Shown: in pieces, positions 13,721 through 26,341 of the stretch | Position numbering within the stretch: position 1 is the first letter of the stretch | Layout: each line of letters opens with the position of its first letter | NCBI GenBank assembly: GCA_035236585.1 | Contig: CP141126.1 | Span: 67,061,414 to 67,125,413, forward strand | DNA from: Warburgia ugandensis | Taxonomy: Eukaryota; Streptophyta; Magnoliopsida; Canellales; Canellaceae | DNA length: 64,000 nt | Direction: 5' to 3' | The notes under the pieces: model-generated | What the model saw: only the letters and a program-made list of their open reading frames with translations | Database searches by the model: none | What the model was told of the DNA's origin: nothing | Position numbers and translations under genes: made by a program

Positions 13721-14761
13721 TTTATTGACTTAGAGAAGGCTTATGATAGAGTCCCTAGAGAGTTAATATGGAGGGTGTTAGGTGTTAAAGGGGTTTCTCA
13801 GGGGTATATAGACATAATTAAAGATATGTATGAGGGAGCAGTAACAAATGTTAAGACCACTAGTGGCGTGACTGGTGATTTTCCTGTCACTGTCGGATTG
13901 CACCAAGGATCGGCATTAAGTCCATACCTTTTCACATTAGTTATGGATGAGTTAACAAAACATCTGCATGAGGAGATTCCCTGGTGCATGCTATTTGCAG
14001 ACGATATAGTCCTACTTGATGAGACAAGGGAGGGTGTCAACATAAAGCTAGAGCTATGGAGAGAAGCAATAGAATCGAAAGGATTTAAAATTAGCCGAAC
14101 TAAGACAGAATATATGGAATGTAATTTTAGCAAGGAGAGTAGGAGTGGAGCACCAGTCAAGATTGATAACCAAGAGGTCCCCATGAGAGACCACTTCCGA
14201 TACTTAGGATCATTGATCCATGAGAGTGGAGAGATTGAGAGGGAGGTTACGCAGAGAATCCAAGCGGGTTGGAACAAATGGAGATGTGCATCGGGGGTTT
14301 TATGTGATCGGCGGGTGCCACTCAAACTAAAGGGAAAATTCTATAGGAGGGCTATAAGGCCGGCCATGCTCTATGGATCAGAGTGTTGGGCAGTTAAGGA
14401 ACATCATACTCATAGGCTGAGTGTTACAGAAATGAGGATGTTGAGATGGATGAGTGGTAAGACAAGAAAGGATAGAATTAGAAATGAAAATATTAGAAGA
14501 AATTTAGGGATAGCACCAATAGGTAACAAGATGAGGGAGATTAGACTTAGATGGTTTGGACATGTTCAAAGGAGGCCAACAACGGCACCAGTTAGAAGGA
14601 GTGAGGCAATACAAGTTGAAGGTTCTAAAAGGGCAAGGGGAAGGCCCAAAAGAACGTGGATAGAAGTGGTGAGGAAAGATTTAAAAACTTTGGGACTAAA
14701 TGAAGCCATGGTATTTAATAGAGTGGAATGGAGGAATAAGATTCATGTGGCCGACCCCTAA
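13721..14761 (+). CDS. LINE reverse transcriptase, C-terminal fragment (RTE clade)
   Basis: One open frame runs from the 5' junction (first codons read [12 protein letters not shown]) to the TAA at 14759. The first few bases overlap the target duplication. An in-frame GTG at 13775 is only an arbitrary start; no genuine start codon survives. Counting from 13775, the RT motif QGSALSP is at residues 44-50 and the catalytic FADD at 74-77. The thumb and C-terminal region follows, with [16 protein letters not shown] and the basic ARGRPKRTW segment characteristic of plant RTE-type LINEs. Endonuclease and the first RT motifs are absent, so it cannot be autonomous. Such fragments are often mislabelled as host genes in plant annotation. 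Confidence 0.93.
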   Translation, partial: FIDLEKAYDRVPRELIWRVLGVKGVSQGYIDIIKDMYEGAVTNVKTTSGVTGDFPVTVGLHQGSALSPYLFTLVMDELTKHLHEEIPWCMLFADDIVLLDETREGVNIKLELWREAIESKGFKISRTKTEYMECNFSKESRSGAPVKIDNQEVPMRDHFRYLGSLIHESGEIEREVTQRIQAGWNKWRCASGVLCDRRVPLKLKGKFYRRAIRPAMLYGSECWAVKEHHTHRLSVTEMRMLRWMSGKTRKDRIRNENIRRNLGIAPIGNKMREIRLRWFGHVQRRPTTAPVRRSEAIQVEGSKRARGRPKRTWIEVVRKDLKTLGLNEAMVFNRVEWRNKIHVADP

Positions 14762-14793
14762 TTGGGATAAGGTCTTGATGATGATGATGATGA
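13725..14793 (+). mobile_element. 5'-truncated RTE-type LINE
   Basis: Inserted into the gag 5' region of element C. It is flanked by a 19-bp target duplication TGATCAAAAGGGTAATTTA (13706-13724 and 14794-14812) and ends in a (GAT)n tail (14776-14797), both typical of RTE-clade LINEs. The body holds only the C-terminal part of the RT and the 3' end; endonuclease and N-terminal RT are missing, as expected of incomplete target-primed reverse transcription. The reading frame is uninterrupted, so the insertion looks fairly young and is younger than its host element. Confidence 0.95.
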
Positions 14794-14814
14794 TGATCAA
14801 AAGGGTAATTTACA

Positions 14815-16648
14815 CCCTAGCATTAATAGAGAAGATATTTCCCCATGGAGAAAAAATCCACTTTTTAATGATGATGAATCACCTTTCATCTTTGGTAATG
14901 ATGTTTCCTCATGGACGAACAATCCTCTCTTTGATGTTGATGATCCTCCACCTCTATTTTATGATGATATGCATCAATGGAGGAATCATTCTCAACCACA
15001 TGGAAATAGGAGAAAGGACCAACATAAAATACATGAGAATAATTGGCATAACCAAAATTCTTGTGGGAAGACACTAAGAGACTATTTACAACCTAATTAT
15101 ACCAGCACACTTTCATGTATACTTTTACCTCCAAATGCTGGTATGATTGAATTAAAGGTGGGAGTAATTCATTTACTTCCCAAATTTTATGGGTTGGATA
15201 GTGAGAGTCCTTACATGCATTTAAAAGAATTCGATGAAGTGTGCATGACCCAACATACACAAAACATCGACTTAGATATGGTAAGGCTCAAACTATTTTC
15301 TTTTTCCTTAAAAGAAAAAGCTAAGATGTGGTTTCATTCACTGCCATCAGGTTCCATACAATCATGGGAAGAAATGACTAGGAAGTTTTTGAATAAGTTC
15401 TTTCTTAGACATAAGACAATTGCTCTCCATCGAAATATAGCGAATTTTACCCAGATGAATAATGAAACTTTCTATCAATGCTGGGAAAGATTTAAGGAAT
15501 TATTATTGACTTGTCCACACCATGGATACAAACTTTGGCATATCATTAGCTTCTTTTATGAAGGACTTAAATCAAATATGCGTCAATTTGTTGAAATGAT
15601 GTGCAATGGTAATTTCTTAAATAAACAACCTCAAGAAGCATGAGAGTATTTAGAATGGTTGGCAGAGAGTGCACAAACTTGGGCTAATTCAGAAAAAGTA
15701 GGTTTTTCAAGCGAGCCTAAGATCACCACCACATCCTCGAGGGGAGAAATATATGCTATGATTGAAAAAGATGATATAGCATCCCTAGATAGAACAGTTG
15801 AGGCCATGGAAATGGAAAAATGTCTCTCTAAGAAAGTTGAACAGGTGTGTGATATTTGTGAAAGTAATACACACCTCACTCAAGAATGCCCCATTGATGA
15901 TGAATCGACACATTCTTCTGAGCAACATTTTTCCCCTTTCGAGACATATAGTTCCAACTGGAGTAATCATTCTACTATCACAAATAAATACAATGCTTCG
16001 TAGAAGGCCCAACACCAACCTTTTTACCACAAACAAGGACCACTTGTTCCTGGACCTTACCTTCCTCCACATAAGAGGAAAGTGGAGGATAATTTCCATC
16101 AGGTCATGCAATACCAGGAGAAGAAAATTGCTCAAATTAAAGCCCAATTAAAAGAGAACACAAATTCCATGACTGAATTGAAGGGCATGATGTCTCAAAT
16201 GCTACATACTATTAATAAAGAGGAATGTCCTATTCCACCAAATGAATATCTTGATGATATGGATGTAGGAGACGAGATTAATTCTTCATTTATAGACATG
16301 GAACAAACAAAGGTAGTTACCATTATTCATAATGGTAACATAATTGAGCAATCTAGACCTAAAAAGGCTAAAATAGTCTCTAAACTGGTCAGAAAAAGAG
16401 ATGAATTTATTGATCAGGAAAATGTCACACCCACTGAGCAATATGACATCCTTGCTCCATTTCCAAAAAGGCTGCATCGAACTCCTACAATTATCTCTAA
16501 TTATGTGAAGCAGCCCGAAGATAAATTTATCTTGCCTTGCAAAAAAATGAAAAATTTTAAATTGCAAGATAAATTTATTCATCATTCCTTTTTAGAGGCC
16601 CATCTAGCTTATTTTGTATGGGATCGAGGGAAGTTTCAAACTCAGTAA
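14815..16648 (+). pseudogene. gag-related region of element C (fossil)
   Basis: The region resembles the plant Tat/Athila gag. The retrotransposon gag core includes segments such as PKFYGLDSESPYMHLKEF and WERFKELLLTCPHHG (about 15180-15530). Further on is a CCHC zinc knuckle, CDICESNTHLTQEC (about 15851-15892). The last part (16082-16648) is charged and may form a coiled coil. No protease or polymerase follows. The region is broken, with perhaps two or three breaks, and the LINE lies at its 5' side. In an intact relative this would be the capsid/nucleocapsid precursor. Confidence 0.85.
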
Positions 16649-18409
16649 TGTTTTTCCTCTGAAAATTTTCATTTGAAAATAAAGTATGTAGCGTAGTTTT
16701 TACTTTCTTATTTTACTTTTTTAGATTTTTTTCTATATCTCTCAATTTTTTTTGCGCTTTTCAATGCATTATCATCATCATACTTTTTAAACACTGAGGA
16801 CAATGTTTCTGTTAGGTTGGGGGTGTAGAATTCTTGCAAATTCTAGTTTTCTTTTAGTTTTTAGGTGATTTCCTTGTTTTTTTTCAAAATAAAAAATAAA
16901 AAAATTGAAAAAAATTGAAAAAATGAAAAATTTTAGGTCATTTCCTATAATGATGAGAATTGGATTTTCTGAAGTATAATCTGGATAACTTTAGCTTATT
17001 AATGGAATTGAATATGATTAATTCATCATTTTACTCATTTTCTAAAGTATTCCATAAAAGCAAAGTCTTAGATCACATCTGTACACGCAGTTGCATATAG
17101 ATAGCCTAGATTAATAAGTGACTATAATTTAGAGATTTTGAAAAAAATTTAGTGGAGACCTATAACCTAAGCGAGTTTTTGGAGCTATTTATCTTTTTTG
17201 AGAGGTTATAAATATTCCTAATTTTCTTCAGTGTGCTTAAAGAAAATTGATCACAAACTCTTAAATTTGGCTAATTACCTGAATATTTAGAATACTACCT
17301 TTAAAATTCTGGAAGGTCATTGAATTTGATAGATTATAAGAAACTTAGAAAATGATTTAGGCCATCCTTGTTGTAAACCTAGAGACATAAAGCCTACCCA
17401 TAAAGTATTGTTACCACTAGTTAGCCAACTTGAGCCTTTTATATAAAGCTTTTTCTTTTGCCACCCAAATTACCCTTTACCCATATTAACCTAATATAAA
17501 TTATCCATTACCCATTTTCTTTGAAAAATAAGTTAGAGAAGAATGAAGAAATACCTTTTAGTTGTAATGAAAGTAGAAAGTGGATATCAAGAAAAGAAAT
17601 AGTCTTCAAAGTGATTCAAAAGTACTGAAATAGTCTAAAAAAAAAAAAAAAAAGAGTTTGAAGAATGCAAAGAAAAGTGAAAAAGAAAAAGAAAAAGAAA
17701 TATTCACTTTGTTAAAGAAAGAAAGAGTTATCAACTTTAGAAGACCTCTACTTATTTTCTGAAGAAACTTTGAATATCCTTATACCCTTTCTTTGGTACC
17801 TTGTCCTAAGCCTACGTTTCGTCCCAGTTAAAGACCTATTGATTCTAGGATGAATATAGTCTTGATGAGGAAATGAATCGATAGGATATAAAAGAGTGGT
17901 ATTTCTAAATATTCAAAGGTAATGACATCCATTCCAAAGGGATCAAAACAATAAAATTCCTTAGTAATTCCCATTTTTCATGAGTATATGTAAGGTAAAT
18001 TTGTTTTTATTGACTTTTCTCACATAATTAAAAGAGAGATATGATCTGACCCCTTTATCTGAGAGATTTTGTTTCTGAGCGTATGTCATTAGTGAGGATT
18101 GAGGTCAAAACATATTTCGGATGGAGGTCAAAAGTTAGAAGTTTACTTAGAGATCAAGATGATTCTATATGTAAACTATACATACACACACGCACACTCT
18201 GAGATCTAAGCTTAAGTGGAATGATTTTGGCATATGGGTAGGGTTTTGAATTTTTCAGTCATTTTTATTAGTATGCTAAAGTGATGTGATTTATTGAAGA
18301 TAATTCTCTAAGGAAAAAGAGGAGTTGACTTAAAAATAAAATTTGAAATCTTAAAATTTGGTTTTTCGCATGTTCTGCTCGGGACTAGCAAAATGCTAGT
18401 TGGGGTGTG
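16649..18409 (+). other. Non-coding 3' part of element C, with polypurine tracts
   Basis: About 1.8 kb without a credible reading frame. Near its start, GAGGACAATGTTTCTGTTAG followed by GTTGGGGGTG (16797-16825) resembles the GAGGACAATG...TTTGGGGG block usually found downstream of pol in Athila/Tat elements. It suggests this lineage lost pol between gag and this block. The terminal polypurine tract AGTTGGGGTGTG (18398-18409) abuts the 3' LTR. Confidence 0.75.
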
Positions 18410-20232
18410 TGTTAAGTGTCCCATTTTGGTCAAAATACCCCTAATTTAGCATTCAATTAGATCATCTAACTGTTCAATTTTACAAAACTTAGCTTGATTT
18501 TGAATTTAAATCCAATTGACCATCCAAACCTTAATTTGTCAAAATCAACGGTCAGATGATCATTAGAGCTCATTAAATGGCTAATGTACGGTTCAGATGA
18601 TTCTAATTTAGTCTTTTCTTTTGTAGATCAACCAAAGGACGCATGGACGGCTACAATTAAAAGTTAATGGTGCAGATCATTTTAAAAAGGATTGATGGGC
18701 CAGATCAACCATAAAGAAGGATTGGATAGTTTCCTAAACGATAATTGAGCTCAAGTGGAAATCATGGAGAAAAAGGGCAACTTGCAAATCTGTAGGAGTT
18801 TCTAAAGTCAATAGAGGGGACCCAAATTAGCAAGGAGCAAAAGGCAACCCCTTCCCCCACTTCTTTCCTTCTTCTTTTTCCTCTTTTTCCTCTTTTTCCT
18901 TCTTTCCTTCCTTTTCTCTTTTCTTTCTTTTTCCTTCTTTCCTTCCTTTTCCTTTTCCTTTTCCTTTTCCATTTCTTTATTTCCTTTTCTTTTTCCCTTC
19001 CTCATTCTCACATACCCACTTTCCTTATTCTCTTTTTGCCTTCCTTCTTAACGTACCCAATGTTTCCATTCTCTTCTCTTCTCCCCACCTTCCTCTCCCA
19101 CTACTCCTCTTTCTCTCTTCTTATCTCTCTCCATTCTACCTTCTCTCCCTCTTCTACTCCTTCCTACACACCTCTATCCCTCTACCTCTACCCTCTCGTT
19201 CTCTTCTCCTTGGGTCACCGTCACTGGCCCCTGGTTCCATAGCACCTAGTCGATGCCTGATGCTCATTCTCCCATTGCTTCAACACCGACCAGCCCAATC
19301 CCATCTATGTCCCTTCTCTCCCACTCGACTCACAATGTTTGTACCCTAGCCTTTCCCCCAACTGCACTCTCTCTTCTCCCATCTCTCTCTTTCTCTCTCT
19401 CGTTCACTTTCTCTCTGTCTGCCCATCTTTCCCACTTCCAGACGATGCCTTGGGGGTCATTTTTTTTTTCCCCAGGACCCACCATAGGCTACTACACCAA
19501 GCCCAATCGGATCGCACCCCCTCCTCCGGCGGTCTTTCTCTGAACCAAACGGCCACGGGAGAGAAAACCTAAATCGGGTTTTCTCCCCACCTTTTTTCTT
19601 TCCCTTCATTTCTTCTCCTCTCCGAGTCGGACGCTCCGGAGAAGAAAACCCAAGTTGGGTTTTCTCCCGTCACCCATTTTTCTCCTCCTTCTTCCCTTCT
19701 CCCTCCTCCCTCGTCTCTTCTTCTCTCCTCTTCCTTCTCAAACCCCACCGTTGTCTTGGTTTTTGATTAAAACCAGAACTCTGATGATATTACAAATCTG
19801 CCACTGGCAGATCTCAAGAATTCCAAACGTGTCCCTTAGCAGATTTCAAAAATACCAACTGGGTCCCTTGTTTAATACCAACTCTGTCCCTTGTTTAATA
19901 CCAACTATGTCCTCACTTTAATTACATCTGTGTCCCTATGCTATTCTGGTTTTGTTTTATTCACATTTTGACTATCTAGGGACAGTGCAATCCAATGACA
20001 AGCTTATCCAGGACGCCTTTTAGTTTTATTTTATGTTGTCTTTTGAATAAATAATTGTGCAAGCTGCAGAAATTGAATAAAGTTGGATTTTAGTTTATTG
20101 TTAGTTTATATTCTTTTATTAATTGAATTTTATTGAAAACTCCATCACTTCAAATCAAGTCCTCGTGGGATCGACCCGTACTTGCATAAGCTACACTACA
20201 ATAGCCGTGCACTTGCGGTTAAACAATCAACA
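18410..20232 (+). mobile_element. Element C 3' LTR
   Basis: 1,823 bp, TGTTAAGTGTC...AATCAACA, followed by the AACTT duplication. It is homologous along its length to 10484-12497 except for an absent segment of about 190 bp near 19245 and small differences in the pyrimidine-rich simple repeats (about 18860-19000). Confidence 0.92.
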
Positions 20233-20562
20233 AACTTCCTAGACTAATTGTATTCTATCTACAATGATCAATTTCAAACATTAAATGAGCAAAAAATTAG
20301 TAACATATATAGTAAAAAATGCATGGTAATGTTACCATTCAAACACATATTCAAGCAACAATTTGTGTGCCTTTTTGAATGAAACATCAAAATCTAAAAC
20401 ATGGGTCTTCATAGACAAGCATTAAATAAGTATAAAATTAGGAACATCTATAGTAAAAATGCATTAATCTGTCCATTCAAATGCATATTCAAGGAACAAC
20501 TTACATGCCCTTTTTAATGAAACTTCAAAGTCTAAAACATGGGCCTTCTTAGACTCATCATA
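20233..20562 (+). repeat. Satellite array, segment 2
   Basis: Continuation of the duplicated block interrupted by element C. It begins with the right-hand AACTT duplication and ends with the TCATA duplication of the TRIM composite. It matches 7763-8092 closely, including the string ATGCATTAATCT-GTCCATTC. Confidence 0.93.
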
Positions 20563-22081
20563 TGTAACGCCCCGGGTCTAGGCTCCCTCAGTAACGATAT
20601 TGTCCACTTTGGGCCGAAGCCTGCACGGCTTTAAAAGGCCTCGTTATAGGTAAAGCCCACCCAGACCCTTATCAGCCGCCCAGGAATTTTCCTCCTGGCG
20701 ATGTGGGACTAACTCTCAGCACATCTTGCCTTCAGCGCCTTAGACTATCTTGGTCTGTTGCCTTAGACGATCTTGGGGCCTCCCCCTCATGCCATCTTGG
20801 CTCACCCTCAACCCATCTTGGCAGCCAGCAACGGTAGCCGGCTACCGTTGCCGGTGCCCACCCAAACCCTTATCAGCCGCCCAGGAACTTTCTTCCTGGT
20901 GATGTGGGACTAACTCTCAATGCATCCCACCTTCATCCCCTCAGATTATCTTAAGGACCTCCCCCTAAAACCATCTTGGCAGACAACAATGGTAGCCCTC
21001 TCCCCCTTAAGGGACACGCGTCTGTGTGTGGACCTCCCACGCTTTTGCTCGGGTGCAGTTAGCCACCCACACCGGGTCGAGGGTTGGCTCTGATACCATT
21101 GTAACGCCCCAGGTCTAGGCTCCCTCAGTAAAGATATTGTCCACTTTGGGCCTAGGCCCGCACAGTTTTAAAATGCGTTGTTACTTGTAAAGCCCACCCA
21201 GACCCTTATCAGCTGCCCAGGAACTTCCCTCCAGGCAATGTGGGACTAACTCTCAGTGCATCCCGCCTTCAGCCCCTCAAACTATCTAGTTCTGTTGCCT
21301 CAGACGATCTTGGGGCCTCCCCCTCACGCCATCTTGGCAGCCAGCAACGGTAGCCCTCTCCCCCTTAAGGGACACGCATCCCCGCGTGGACCTCCCACGC
21401 TTTCGCTTGCGTGTGGTTAGCCACCCACACTAGGTCGGGGGTTGGCTTTGATACCACTGTAACGCCCCAGGTCTGGGCTCCCTCAGTAAAGATATTGTTA
21501 GCTTCGGGCCGAAGCTCGCATGGTTTTGTTCTTCCCTCGTAGGAGAAAATGCGTTGTTACTGGTAAAGCCCACCCAGACCCTTATCAGCCGCCCAGGAAC
21601 TTTGCTCTTGGTGATGTGGGACTAACTCTCAGCGCATCCCACCTTCATCCCCTCAGATTATCTTGGGGACCTCCCCCTCAAACCATCTTGGTAGACGGCA
21701 ACGGTAGCCCTCTCCCCCTTAGGGGACAAGCGTCCACGCGTGGACCTCCCACGCTTCCGCTCGCACGTGGTTAGCCACCCACATTGGGTCGGGGGTTGGC
21801 TCTGATACCACTGTAACACCTCGGGTCTGGTTTCCCTCAGTAACGATACTATCCGCTTTGGGCCGAAGCCCGCACGGTTGTAAAAGGCCTCGTTACTGGT
21901 AAAGCCCACCCAGACCCTTATCAGCCGCCTAAGAACTTTCCTCCTGGCGATGTGGGACTAACTCTCAGCGCACGCCAGTGTGGGTGGGTTTTACCAATAA
22001 GGATGTGTTTTTAAACCATGTAGGCCTCTGCCCAAAGCAGACAATATCTTTACTAAGGGAGCCCAGACTCGGGGCGTTACA
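20563..22081 (-). mobile_element. TRIM-like composite: tandem LTR units with inverted end
   Basis: 1,519 bp flanked by TCATA (20558-20562 and 22082-22086). Four direct LTR-like copies (TGTAACGCCCC...TAACTCTCA, about 156 bp) lie at 20563-20718, 21100-21255, 21458-21631 and 21812-21967, with unit spacing near 355 bp on the right. Just left of copies 2-4 is CTCTGATACCA or a close variant; on the minus strand this is the TGGTATCAGAGC initiator-Met primer site next to an LTR ending CGTTACA. The composite ends with a partial inverted copy (about 21973-22081), giving it inverted termini. The LTRs resemble widespread plant miniature elements with GATATTGTCC-CTTTGGGC and GATGTGGGAC blocks. There is no coding capacity. 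Confidence 0.85.
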
Positions 22082-25000
22082 TCATATTTTATCTAGAATG
22101 ATCAATTTTAAGCATTTACAAGCATTAAAAAAGAAAAAAAAAGAAGAAAGGAACATGCAGAGTAAAAAATTCATGGTAATGTTTCCCTTAAAATGCATGC
22201 TTGAAGTGACATATATAGTAAGAAAACACATGGTAATGTTAAGATCCGAAAGGGTATTCCTACAAGCATACTTCAAGCAACAATTTGCGTGTATTTTTAA
22301 ATGAAACATCAAAATCTAAAACTTGGGTCTTCTTTGACTCATTGTATTCTATATAGAATAATCAATTTCAAGCATTTACAAGCATTACACAAGCAAAAAA
22401 TCAGCAACAAATACAGTAAAAAATGCAAGGTAATGTTAATTCAAATGCGTATAATAACAAGCATATTTCAAGCAACTATTTGCGTGCCTTTTTTTAATGA
22501 AACTTGAAAATATAAAACATGAGTCTTCTTAAACTCAATGTATTTAATCTAGAATAATTAATTTAGAGCATTTATAAGCATTAAAGAAGTAGAATGTCGG
22601 GAACATATATAGTAAAAAATGCATGGTAATGTTCCTATTCTAACGCATATTCAAGCAACAATTTGCATACCCTTTTGAATTAGCCATCAAAGTCTAAAAT
22701 GTGTGTCCTCTTGAACTCAATGTATTCCATCTAGAACAATAAATTTCAAGCATTAAAGAGGCAAAAAATTAGGAACATTTATAGTAAAAAATGCATGGTA
22801 ATGTTACCATTCAAATGCGTATTACAACAAGCATACTTCAAGTAATAACTTACATGCCTTTTTGAATTAAACTTCAAATTGTAAAACATGGGACATCTTA
22901 AACTCAATGTGTTCTATATAGAATTATCAATTTCAAGCATTAAACAAGTAGAAAATCTAGAACATAAATATTAAAAATGGATAGTAATGTTACCATTCAA
23001 ATGCATATTCAAGCAATAATTTGCATGACTTTTTAAATGAAACATCAAAATCTAAAACATGGGTCTTCATAGGCTCAATGTATTCAAACAAGAATAATAA
23101 ATTTCAAGCATTTACAAGCATAAAAGAAGTAGAAACTCTAACAGATATACATGAAAAAATGCATGTTAAGGTTACCATTCAAACGCATATTCAAGCAATA
23201 ATTTGAATGCTTTTTTAATGAATTAAACATGGGTCTTCTTAGACTTGATGTGTGTTTATCTAGAATGATTAATTTCAAGAATTTATAAGCATTAAAGAAG
23301 TAGAAATTCAAGAACAAATAGAGTGAAAAAGGACAGGTAATGTTACCATTCAAACGCGTATTACAAGAAGCATACTTCAAGCAACAATTTGCATGCCTTT
23401 TTGAATGAAATTTCAAAATATAAAATATGGAACTTCTTAAATTCAATGTATTCTATCTAGGATGATCAATTTCAAGAATTTAGAAGAATTATAGGAGGAA
23501 AAAATCAGGAACATCTATAGGAAAAATGCATGGTAATTTTACCATTCAAACGCATATTCAAGCAACAATTTGCATATCTTTTTGAGTGAAACTTCAAATT
23601 TTAAAACATGGGAATTCTTAAAATCAATGCATTATATCTTGAATGATTAATTTCATGCATTTACAAGCATTAAAGAAGTAAAATATTAGGAACATATACA
23701 ATAAATAATGCATGATAAAGTTACCACTCAAATGCATATTCAAGCAACAATTTGCATACCTTTTTTAATTGAACATCAAAATAAAAAATGTGGGCCTTCT
23801 TTAGCTTCATGTATTCTAGCTAGAATGAGAAATTTTCAGCATTTATGTGAATTAAAAAAGATAAAAATTTGGAAAATGTATAGTAAAAAATGCATGGTAA
23901 TGTTAGCATTCAAACACGCATTACAATAAGCATAATTCAAGCAACAATTTGCATGGATTTTTGAATAAAATATCAAAATAAAAAACATGGATCTTCTTAA
24001 AATCAATGTATTCTATATAGAAGAATCAATTTCAAGCATTTACAAGCATTAAAGAAGCAAAAAATCAAGAACATATACAGCTAGAAATGCATGCTAATGT
24101 TGCCATTCAAACGCATATTACAACCAACATATTTCAAGCAATAATTTGCATTCCTTTTTTAATGAAACATCAAAATATAATACATGGGTCTTCTTAGACT
24201 CAATGTATTCTATCTAGAATGATTTATCTCAAGCACTTATAAGCATTAAAGAAGTAGAAAATTAGGAACATAGATAGTAAAAAATGCATGATGATGTTAC
24301 CATTCAAACACATATTCAAGCAACAATTTGCATGTCTTTTTTAACGTAACTTCAAAATATAAAGCATGGGCCTTCTTAGACTCAATGTATTCTATCTAGA
24401 ATGATTAATTTCAAGCATTTACAAGCATTAAAAAGCAGAAAATCAGGAATATATACAGAAAAAAATGCATGTTTCTGTTACCATTGAAATGCATATTCAA
24501 GCAACAATTTGCATACCTTTCTAAAATAGACATCAAAATCTAAAATGTGTTTCTTCTTAGATTTAATGTATTATTTCTAGAATGAGAAATTTCAATCATT
24601 TACAAGCATTAAAGAAGCAGAAAATTCAGAACATATATAATAAAAAATGCATGGATATGTTACCATTCAAATGAATATTCAAGTAACAATTTGCATGCCT
24701 TTTCGAATGAAACTAAAAAAATCTAAAACATATGTCTTCTTAAACTCAATGTATTCTATCTATAGTGACCAATTTTCAAGCATAGAAGAAGTAGAAAATC
24801 AAGAACATATATGGTAAAAATGGGATGGTAATGTTACCTTTCAAATGCATATTCAAGCAACAATTTGCATGCACTTTTGAATTAAACATCAAAATCTAAA
24901 AAGTGGGCCTTCTTAAACTCAATATATTCTATCAAGAATGAGAAATTTTCAGCACTTAGAAGCACTAAAGAAGCAAAAAATTAATGACATATATAGTAAA

Positions 25001-26341
25001 AAATTCATGGTAATGTTACCATTTAAATGTGTATTACAACAAGCAAACTTCACACAATAATTTGCATGCCTTGTTGAATGAATATTCAAAATTTAAACAT
25101 GGGATGTCTTAGACTCAATGAATTCTATCTAGAATGATCAATTTCAAGAATCTAAAAGAATGAAAGAAGCAGAAAATCAGGAACAAATATAGTAAAAAAT
25201 GCATGGTAATGCTACCACTCAAACATGTATTCAAGCAACAATTTACATGCCTTTTTCAATGAAGCTTCAAAATCTAAAACATGTGACTTCTGGGGCTTAA
25301 TGTATTCTATCTAAAATGATCAATTTCTAGCATTTACAAGCATTAAAGAAGCAGAAAATTGGGAACATATATAGTAAAAAAGGCATGGTATTGTTGCCAT
25401 TCAAATGCTTATTACAACAAGCATACTTCAAGCAACAATTAGCAAGCCTTTTTGAATGAAATTTAAAAATCTAAAACATGGGCCTTCTTAGACTCAATGT
25501 ATTATATCTAGAATGATTAATTTCAAGAATTTACAAGAATTAATGAAGCAAAAAATCAAGAACATATATAGTAAAAAATGCATTGCAATGTTACCATTCA
25601 AGCAACTATTTGCATGCCTTTTTGAATGAAATTTCAAAATCTAAATCATGGCACTTCTTACATTCAATGTATTCTATCTAAAATGATCAATTTCATGCAT
25701 ATACAAGATTTAAAGGAGCAAAAAATAAGGAACATCTATAGTAAAAAAGCATGGTAATTTTACCATTCAAACACATATTCAAGCAACAATTTGCATGTCT
25801 TTTTGAATGAAACCTCAAACTCTAAAAATGGGTCTTCTTAGACTCAATGCATTCTATCTAGAATTATCAATTTGAAGCATTTATAAGCACTGAAGGAGCA
25901 CAAAATTAGGAACATATACCGTAAAAAGTGCATGGTAAAGTTACCAACCAAACACATATTAAAGCAACAATTTGCAAACATTTTTGAATTAAACATCAAA
26001 ATATAAAATGTGGACCTTCTTTAGTTCAATGTATTCTATCTAGAATGAGAAATTTCTAGCATGTACATGCATTAAAGATGCAAAAAATCTAGAACATGTA
26101 TCGTAAAAAATGTATGGTAATGTTACCATTCAAACATGCATGACAACAAGCATAATTCAAGTAACAATTTGGATGCCTTTTTGTATGAAACATCAAATCT
26201 AAAACATGTATCATCATAGACTAAATGTATTCTATATAGAAGGATCAGTTGTAAGCATTTACAAGCATTAAAGAAATGAATAATTACTAACATATACAAT
26301 AAGAAATTCATGGTAATGTTGCCATTCAAATGCATACTACA
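22082..26341 (+). repeat. Satellite array, segment 3
   Basis: About 23 monomers of the same satellite in the same orientation. The first 700 bp belong to the duplicated block, with a rearranged stretch near 22190-22300 where parts of two monomers are fused. It ends at the CTACA duplication of the family B LTR. Short open frames on either strand are not conserved as proteins. No gene is seen. Confidence 0.94.

Larger units (their letters stand above)
10484..20232 (+). mobile_element. Element C: Tat/Athila-like (Ty3/gypsy) LTR retrotransposon, gag-only
   Basis: Complete in outline: 5' LTR, primer-binding site, long leader, gag-related region, non-coding 3' part, polypurine tract and 3' LTR, flanked by a perfect 5-bp duplication AACTT (10479-10483 and 20233-20237). 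The PBS resembles the TTGGCGCCGTTGCCGGGGA type of Tat/Athila elements. No protease, RT, RNase H or integrase region is seen between gag and the 3' LTR, so it looks non-autonomous. It is a broken fossil, with a few breaks in gag. In the first 265 bp the two LTRs differ at about 20 positions by eye, so it is clearly older than the A2 element. A LINE has inserted into it. Confidence 0.9.
8536..22800 (+). repeat. Higher-order duplicated satellite block, copy 2 (interrupted)
   Basis: Second copy of the 2.7-kb block, now spread over 8536-10483, 20233-20562 and 22082 to about 22800. It is interrupted by element C and by the TRIM composite. Matches to copy 1 resume on the far side of both insertions, for example the FTCCTATTCTAACGCATATTC-like segment near 22630 versus 8380. 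The last part is about 280 bp longer than its counterpart because of extra, rearranged monomer sequence near 22190-22450. Confidence 0.8.

Noticed and set aside
13798-14325. 175-codon minus-strand open frame.
   Set aside because: It is a shadow of the LINE reverse transcriptase frame on the plus strand.
20563-22081. DNA transposon with terminal inverted repeats.
   Set aside because: The inverted ends are LTR copies. Initiator-Met primer-site complements next to three LTR copies and the TG...CA ends point to a TRIM-type retroelement instead.
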